Assembly (NCBI GenBank): GCA_903813345.2
Contig: CAIIXF020000008.1
Location: 8,392,366-8,456,365 of the forward strand
Direction: 5' to 3'
Source of the DNA: Owenia fusiformis
Lineage: Eukaryota > Annelida > Polychaeta > Sabellida > Oweniidae
DNA length: 64,000 bases
A program made the translations under genes and the position numbers. Shown piece by piece: positions 58,501-64,000 of the stretch. Under the pieces are notes generated by a model, which saw only the letters and a list, made by a program, of their open reading frames with translations, ran no database searches and was not told the origin of the DNA. Position 1 is the first letter of the stretch; every line of letters begins with the position of its first letter.

Positions 58501-61500
58501 ATCATATAATGTTTGATATTTTGGAAATTATATCATCAAGGAAGAAGGTTGTTTTACATACAGTATTGCTTTTATTTTATTTTATTTCTTCTTTCAAATT
58601 GCAAAGTGCCATCTTTGTTGAAAATAGGATAAAAGATCTAAATTAATACAGCCCAGGTCCAATGCTCAGATGTAACAATACTTAGGTTTGTTTCTCACCT
58701 TGATTTGTGTCAAAGTTAGTCACAGCCATTGAGTTTGAGAGACTACATAACACAGTCAGCGTACATAACCTCAGTCTTGTACTCCTGGTCTCCAATGCAA
58801 AGCAGCATAAGGCCTGAATCAAATGGGAAATACATGTAGACTAATTGTACATAGGGCATTCAATAAGTAAACTTGATTTTGCTTAAACACTGAAAGTTTG
58901 AACAAATATTTTGAGGAATCTGACTACTAAGCGAAATTCTTGAATTTTCCCTATAACATTTAATATATTCTCATATAACAATAACACGTTGACATCACGC
59001 TAGATTTGATTTAGTCCACCACGTCCTTGAGTTTTATACAGGTATGAATAATTCTTTGGGACATCACATAGCTTACTAATTCATTTAAGCATCACATAGC
59101 TTACTAATTCACTGTGACGTGACGATCACATCCCGGGATCACATAGCTTACTAATTCATTGTAGCATCACATAGCTTACTAATTCATTGTGACGTGACGA
59201 TCACATCCCGGGGATCACATAGCTTACTAATTCATTGTAGCATCACATAGCTTACTAATTCATTGTGACGTGACGATCACATCCCGGGATCAAATAGCTT
59301 ACTAATTCATTGTAGCATCACATAGCTTACTAATTCATTGTGACGTGACGATCACATCCCGGGGATCACATAGCTCACTAATTCATTGTGACATCACATA
59401 GCTTACTAATTCATTGTGACATGACGATACACATCCCGGGATCACATAGCTTACTAATTCATTGTGACATCACATACCTTACTCTTTCTGAGATATAAAA
59501 GTACTCTATCAGTTCCCTTCTAGGAAAATTTTTAGGAAGGCAAAGGTGGTCTGATCATCAGAATGTAGGTTACTCAAACAATTAACAACTCTACAAACCT
59601 CAACATTACTGGGAAGCCACATGTGTGCACCTTTATCAGCCAAGACTTTTAGGTTCCCCAGTATTGCAGCCTGGACTGGTTTTCTTGTCTCAACCTTGAG
59701 ATGTTTCAACAACAATTCAACCTAAAGTCATAAACAAGCACTTATTGCCAAATATGGGAATGACATATTGCAAGATGACTGTATCTTTATTGTTATACAT
59801 TGTTTTGGATGCACAAACATCAAACAAACACCCTTCTGTAAATATTTTCCCAACTTTGTTATATTTATAATATGTACATTATTAAATGATCAAATTTGGT
59901 CGCAATAAAGGAAAATATATATACCTTATATAAGTTTTTGGTATTTGTTGTTATGTGAAAAGCTTTACTTATTTATATTATTTAGATGCATTTGCTCCCT
60001 GAATTCAGAAAACATTTAAAAAATTGTTTTCTGTTTATTTCAAAACTACATATTATATTATGATTTAAATAATTGTTCATTTATTTCTTACCTGTAAGGG
60101 GATGTCCACAAGACAGTGTGCAGACAGTTCAGTCAAGGTATGCAGTGTGATTGTAACAAAGTTCTTTGATGGATAGTTCAGCAGTAGGTCCTGACAAACC
60201 TCTCGTACCTTATAGGAATAATATTATATTATTATATGAAAGACAATATACACAGTCATAAATATCACACTTTAAAGAGCAAAATGGGTAAATTACCAAG
60301 CATCTCCAATACCTAATCAGATGTTGGTATAAGTGTGCTCTTATATCTGTAAAAATTTCAAGTTGAACATATGGATTCAAAATGGCCACCAAATAATTTA
60401 CCCAGCATTCCCAAAACCTACTCAGATTATGGTACTAGTCTGCTTTTCGCATCTGTAAAAATTTCAAGTTGAACAGAACAATGTAAGCGTTTTTTCTGGA
60501 ATTTTGATGACAAGATCTATGTGGCACCAACCCAAACAGATGCACACACAGCCATCAGGAGAAAAGGTTGACAAAATAGCATTTTGAAAAGATGTTGACA
60601 AAATAGCACTTTGAAAAGAGGTTGACAAAATAGCACTTTGAAAAGTGTGATAAAAAGCAAGTGTTGTGAAATAATTTATTTTCTCATCTACTGACTGTAA
60701 CATTTCCAAGAGAATTCAAGATTGCATATGTTAAAGATTTGCTTTCCAAATAAGCTTGATAAAATGAAAGCATTATCATGAAATAAAGTCAGAAGTCCAT
60801 CTGAGGCTTGACAAGGAATGTTCTAAACAAAACTTTGTGACAATTCTTTATTGAATTAACATTATTACCTTGGTAGTCATGTTAAGGTCATGGTGCATGT
60901 GCTGACATATTGGAATAAGCTTTAGTTTCATGTCTATAGGTGTCTCTAGCTTCTGAATCAAATCAGCCACTTTACTGCAAATACTGCTGGCGAAAGTCCT
61001 ATCAATAACATGAATATTCTTCAACAGTTATCAAAGACAAAATACACATACAGTAAAACATGTCTGAGTGAAACACATTTGGCAATTCTAGAGTTCTACT
61101 TGGGAGGTGCTCCACTTATAGAGGTTTATCTATGATGAACTCAGTTGGACTTGGTACTATGAAAAGTGTTCCATTAATAGAGGGGTTCCACTTCTAGATG
61201 TGTTCCAATTTACAGATTTCACAGTTCATCATATAGTCAATTAATTCTATTGACACAATGATATTTCATCAGACTCAAAAGCACAAATATATTGATGATA
61301 ACTTCAACCCAGCATATGTAATCAATGATGATAAACTGTGGTTGATACAAGGGTAATAGTATGACGTGAGATGCAGAAATAAAATTGAAGGGGGAGACTG
61401 AAAGGGAGGAAGTAGGGGTCATGCCCAGATAAGGAAAATAGGGGAGACTAGGTAAATTACAAGGTGGTGGGCACCAAGCTGATAGGCTTCTCCTTCAGGA

Positions 61501-63503
61501 GACAATGGAATAATAGACTAGTATTGAAGTTGATGTGCCCACTTACTACTTGGCACCACATGGCCTTACCTAAACCAGCCAATCAATCATGGGGACTTGG
61601 CTCACATGGTAAGGAGGTGTTAGTTCAGGAGTGATGGGTTTTTAACAAATGTTAGTGATAATATACCTGCTAACTTTTAAGTTAAAATGAATGTTAATTT
61701 AAAGGAAAACAACATTGTTGATTTATGGCTAATAGTGATAAATAATATTTAACACGGTATTGCAAAAATTGTTGCCATTTTGAAAATAACATATGAGACA
61801 TGCAGCTAACACCGCAACAGTTTAGAATAGAGTCCAGGCAAAAAGATATGAGAAATACAAAATGGATGACCTACTTGGACTGAGAAGCGAAGTGTGTAGC
61901 CGCATATATAGCGGCATCTTGCTCCACCAGATCATGGGAGTCAAGTCCATTCAGTATGCTATGATGGACGTTCTTACGCTCTGAAAAGATTGAGGCAAAG
62001 CTCCCCAGGGTCCTGGAAATATGAATGATTGAAAAGAGTTTCATTAGCAGCAGGCAACAGGCAATTTTCACCGGCTGTTTTCACAAAATTGCCTGTTGTT
62101 TTTAGGGACTTTTCAATTTTTTCTATATTAAATTTATGATTTCCATCAATTTTGCCCATTGTTTTTATTTATTTAGCCTGTTGTGAGAAATTCTAGTGAA
62201 ATCCCTGAAGTAGTTCATTTAATTTGAAACTTATACTTGCATCAGTACCAGGTAAGGAATTTTTTCATGCATTGATAATTTTAGAAGAGAAAGTTTAAAC
62301 CAAATTCTACATATTTAAGGTACATAAAGTTACAATTAGGATGAACATACAGCTAATTACCCGAATCAAAAATTTGATAATGTGATTTCAACACAGAAAA
62401 AAGCTTCATATGTTACCTTAATGTAATTGCTCTAGCCACTGGGTCATTGCTATATATGACAGAAAATATACGACGCAGGAAGTCATCAACACTCAATATT
62501 TTGTCTAAATGTTTTTCACTTTGTTGTACAACTTTCAGGATCCAGAGTCGAAGAAAATTACTCCTGAAAGAAATAAAAAAAGATTTAACAAATAAACAAC
62601 AATGATGTCAATTTTTAAATGATTACAGTTAGTCAAATCATTCCTATCTACAATACAATTTCTTTCCATTTCTATGTTTGATGTCTTTGATGTGTTTACA
62701 GTTTTGAAATAAGCTTGGAGATATACAGCAGATCAGTGCAAAGTATTACATTCATAGAACCAAATATTCCTTTATCATAAGTTGAAAACATTAATTTCTT
62801 GGCAAATATGAAGAAAGGCATAAATTTCTCTGACTACAATTCTGATTGGGTGACTCACTTGAGCAACACACTTGCAGGCCCGTAGCCAGGATTTGCCAAG
62901 GGGGATTCACTTTTTGAAAAATTCCAAGGGGGTTCACTTTTGATCATTTTGGTCCAAATATGGCCAAAATCACTTAAAAGGTGCTCAGGATGATGAAAAA
63001 CTGCATGATTTTGAAAGAATTTTTGGCCAGGGGGGGGGGGGGGGGAGTTTGCTCGAACCCATCGTCCCCACCCCCCCTGGCTACGGGCCTGCACTTAACT
63101 AGACTAGCTGTTACTTTAAGAGTCTAGATGGAGCTCTAATTTAAAGAGAAAAATCAAATTATTGAAAAGGGTAACTAGTCTTTGAACACCTTAAAAGTAT
63201 ATTTTGAATTAAGTGAATTCAATCAAATACACTTCATATCATATTCCATTATGCCTATACATACCACCTGCCTATCAATGGTTAATTCTGGCACAGTGTC
63301 AGCTCCATCTGTTAAACATAGCCATGAATGGCACATTATATTTTAATTATGACTATATACCCTAAATACTCACCCTATTCTAAAAACATCAGCCAATTTT
63401 AGAAATGCAGAGTTGACAAGGATAGGGAATGGGTACTTCTCCAGTAACTTTTGAAACCTGACAATAGATTCACATTGCTCACCAACTTTAGATGATCTTA
63501 GAC
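49570..63503 (-). CDS. INTS7: INTS7 (Integrator complex subunit 7), first coding exon beyond window
   Basis: INTS7 is a HEAT-repeat subunit of Integrator, which cleaves snRNA and nascent Pol II transcripts in the nucleus. Fourteen coding exons on minus, phases continuous: 63374-63503, 62417-62563, 61875-62012, 60869-60998, 60092-60208, 59599-59721, 58699-58813, 58348-58455, 54246-54349, 53355-53603, 52770-52955, 51436-51591, 50215-51024, 49570-49827; about 922 codons (human 962 aa). Hallmarks: VGEQCESIVRF, KYPFPILVNSAFLKLADVFR, NDPVARAITLRTLGSFAS, ERKNVHHSIL, IPICQHMHHD, WTNQWIAYKIARQASRYG, CNTLKLSPPPAIATSLAEATG, PRYFFQQQQSTDVKLAISP, and near the end PHNDYFCVEFLLIFPVTGLHNVTIDTS. The exon at 63374 needs a preceding phase-1 exon, expected right of 64000. 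The intron 54350-58347 hosts another gene. Firm identification. Confidence 0.95.
51668..52661. mobile_element. Decayed mariner-like transposon with transposase remnant
   Basis: Ends are inverted repeats of about 95 bp (AGGGTGTCTCAAAAAAATGTACCC and complement) flanked by TA. Inside, 52300-52466 on plus reads FLCGYLKECFNAH ... LLSNVMNN, resembling the C-terminal FLWGYLK ... V..N segment of mariner-type transposases; the remainder is too broken to read. About 1 kb, in the INTS7 intron 51592-52769. Confidence 0.75.
53855..54230 (-). mobile_element. GATGCGAGTAG-terminal element, fuller copy
   Basis: AAGATGCGAGTAG and CTACTTACTCGCATCTG close the element. In reverse complement it matches 24701-25040 throughout and keeps an extra segment (about 53880-53970) missing there. 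Its inner edge ends 16 bp from the INTS7 exon 54246-54349, next to the donor. Confidence 0.78.
54350..56640. other. INTS7 intron segment before the nested gene
   Basis: Holds copies of CGCCATTTTG-like dispersed repeats (54930-54965), a single arm of the 24076 element (about 55557-55625), a duplicated CTCCGGTTACGTTCC (55893-55926) and the MITE at 55821. A donor-like AAG|GTAAGTG at 56641 could end a 5' UTR exon of the nested gene. Confidence 0.45.
55821..56310. mobile_element. MITE, 490 bp, GGGGTACCATCGAATAATTT termini
   Basis: The left terminus continues TTGGCAACGTACCGG and recurs in reverse complement at 56274-56310, about 35 bp and nearly perfect. The interior has no recognisable protein. 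Confidence 0.82.
56832..57947 (+). CDS. Two-pass glycine-rich membrane protein nested in an INTS7 intron
   Basis: Unrecognised protein of 371 aa in one coding exon on the strand opposite INTS7. The N-terminus is a ten-glycine run followed by a His/Tyr-rich stretch and a Cys cluster (KCCLC). Membrane segments lie at about 54-73 and 313-337; between them about 240 residues with six N-glycosylation sequons and several Cys pairs point outside the cell. The 33-residue tail is charged and ends NPVVQY. The WGYHLIAGSEVTIRT and NVELYIAKG strands faintly recall the DUF4792/4793 ectodomain of APD-type membrane proteins, but no RING finger follows. An acceptor (TTTTTTGTTTTAG, ending 56821) just upstream and a donor at 56641 suggest a spliced 5' UTR; ATTAAA follows at 58022. 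Length, topology and splice context make it a likely real gene. Confidence 0.75.
   Translation: MHGGGGGGGGGGYNPAFYGGFHHHYGNRNAKCCLCIGPILGFIVCLNPSMSKMYKVIVLWVWLLLLALLVGLPIRYSTYGPETVFSSPGDMRHIQKRFNSFMCTGLEITNKESEMVDVYTTSETPYVDKNKTLTQTIQRASRIDDMRFEYWGYHLIAGSEVTIRTTVNANVELYIAKGVSGRNKWRGKFNQCKNNCENQLQKDVEFSALYKNETYLANLSISTTDDYFFIYARSRRSEQRGITFANINMTFFLRRTRYNLSNTKKECILSTKANKSCTIDLPYRADRNILLTYDVSSNALNLDVITTCIPREWVYLVFFLGLPFAIGLILSGLIMLLCKDKQKTLESDIAPNEKTVTLDNKRGYSNPVVQY
58022..58027 (+). terminator. Candidate polyadenylation signal of the nested gene
   Basis: ATTAAA 75 nt after the stop codon of the 56832-57947 ORF, 320 bp before the next INTS7 exon. Confidence 0.45.
59061..59478. repeat. Compound tandem repeat, ~75-76-bp higher-order unit
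   Basis: A ~31-bp module (ATCACATAGCTTACTAATTC) occurs in pairs, separated by GTGACGTGACGATCACATCC. The spacer recurs at about 59116, 59191, 59267, 59342 and 59418, so the higher-order period alternates 75 and 76 bp. It lies in the INTS7 intron 58814-59598. The CCCGGG in each unit is a palindrome. Confidence 0.92.
60378..60428 (-). repeat. Dispersed fragment of the 162-bp repeat family
   Basis: CAAAATGGCCACC ... TTTACCCAGCATTCCC is the reverse complement of the central part of the 162-bp unit at 27299, as at 1832-1880. It lies in the INTS7 intron 60209-60868. A duplicated CTGTAAAAATTTCAAGTTGAA segment flanks it. Confidence 0.6.
60567..60646. repeat. Three tandem 27-bp units
   Basis: GTTGACAAAATAGCACTTTG begins at 60567 (ATTTTG variant), 60594 and 60621. 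Because 27 is divisible by three, a minus-strand open frame shows a nine-residue repeat, but it has no other sign of being a gene. Confidence 0.85.
60999..61874. other. INTS7 intron, no feature seen
   Basis: Contains a few loosely repeated TCCACTT(A/C)TAGAG(G) motifs at 61110-61200 and nothing else recognisable. Confidence 0.5.
62875..63091. mobile_element. MITE of the GGCCCGTAGCCAG family, copy 5
   Basis: CAGGCCCGTAGCCAGG to CCTGGCTACGGGCCTG, with ACTT at both edges as a possible target duplication. The interior closely matches copy 4 (24322-24536), including GGATTTGCCAAGGGG and the GCATGATTTTGAAAG segment. It lies in the INTS7 intron 62564-63373. Confidence 0.82.
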
Positions 63504-64000
63504 CTGAAATGAAGGTAAAAACATTTGATTCAAGAAAACTATTATCATTCATCTTTTCAAAGTTCTCGCCTACCGAGGCACTAATATAAGATTAATATTT
63601 AAAGCCCAAAGACAGTTGCATAGACACTGGTGATCCGCTCAATTACGTAAGTGAGGAATTAAATCTACGATTCTGTTGTCTTCTGAACTATTTGTTCGCA
63701 AATATGTACTTTTTCTTAAACATATGATACTGATACATGTTTGTGTTAAAAATGTCGTGGGAATTCTGCCTACTATACGACGTGTGAAATAAAGAAAAAA
63801 GAAAAATTGTACCTTCGATGTTCCAACATTTTGTTACCAAAGTATTTAAGGTAACGCTTAATTTAATCAAAAGTACAAAAAAATGGCAGGCATATTTTTT
63901 TGACTAAGTCACAAGATTTTGTTTTCTGTTTTCCTTATATGTGAATGCATTTCCTGACTAAAGAGACATGTCAAAGAAAGCTTCACATTTAAACGCATTT
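63504..64000. other. INTS7 first intron (or 5' end), no exon found
   Basis: An exon ending in phase 1 and encoding the INTS7 N-terminus is needed but not found here. An in-frame ATG at 63550-63552 reads through to the 63503 exon, but the strong acceptor TTCATTTCAG at 63504-63513 argues that this stretch is intron. Confidence 0.5.

Noticed and set aside
59509-59598. Apparent frameshift or stop at the end of an INTS7 exon (open frame running past 59599)
   Set aside because: A donor GAG|GTTTGT at 59598 ends the exon, and the next exon (58699-58813) continues the family sequence (NVE then ALCCFALETRS), so the extra frame is intronic read-through.
60464-60709. Minus-strand frame with a nine-residue repeat (FQSAILSTS)
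   Set aside because: Explained by three 27-bp tandem units in an INTS7 intron; nothing else supports coding.

Overview
The window is animal nuclear DNA: AT-rich, with spliced genes (GT-AG introns, coding exons as short as 15 bp) and dense relics of transposable elements. Five genes are well supported. Four are clear orthologues of animal housekeeping or chromatin genes; the fifth, and one further ORF nested in an intron, are recognised only by motif or topology. Gene content and repeat style (foldback and MITE-like elements, GACG microsatellite, an APE-type LINE) suggest a marine invertebrate, but I cannot name the phylum from the sequence.

Layout. 478-7688 (minus): VIPAS39/SPE-39, eleven coding exons, with the C-terminal part beyond the left edge. 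About 320 bp separates its start codon from that of SYNJ2BP (plus, 8010-13311, four coding exons), so the two share a head-to-head promoter. 13312-22194 is mostly intergenic: MITEs and two large palindromic elements, plus two orphan first-exon-like ATGs that share an upstream motif. 22366-44289 (plus): one MTA-family (NuRD) gene, 19 coding exons and 764 codons, with BAH, ELM2, SANT and GATA-type domains and also a canonical C2H2 finger. Its introns hold a 162-bp tandem array, a 25-bp minisatellite touching a splice acceptor, and a nearly full-length LINE. 47301-48821 (plus): an uninterrupted ORF for a membrane-anchored SGNH/GDSL-like hydrolase. 49570-63503 (minus): INTS7, fourteen coding exons, lacking only the N-terminal exon beyond the right edge. 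A 4-kb INTS7 intron contains a complete plus-strand ORF (56832-57947) for a two-pass glycine-rich membrane protein.

The genes act in unrelated pathways: endosomal trafficking (VIPAS39), mitochondrial outer-membrane PDZ scaffolding (SYNJ2BP), chromatin repression (MTA) and snRNA/nascent RNA processing (INTS7). Their arrangement (divergent pair, nested gene, convergent SGNH/INTS7 ends) is positional, not operonic. Exon boundaries were set by hand from splice consensus, phase continuity and remembered protein families; no alignment or transcript data were available. I found no tRNA, rRNA or CRISPR.
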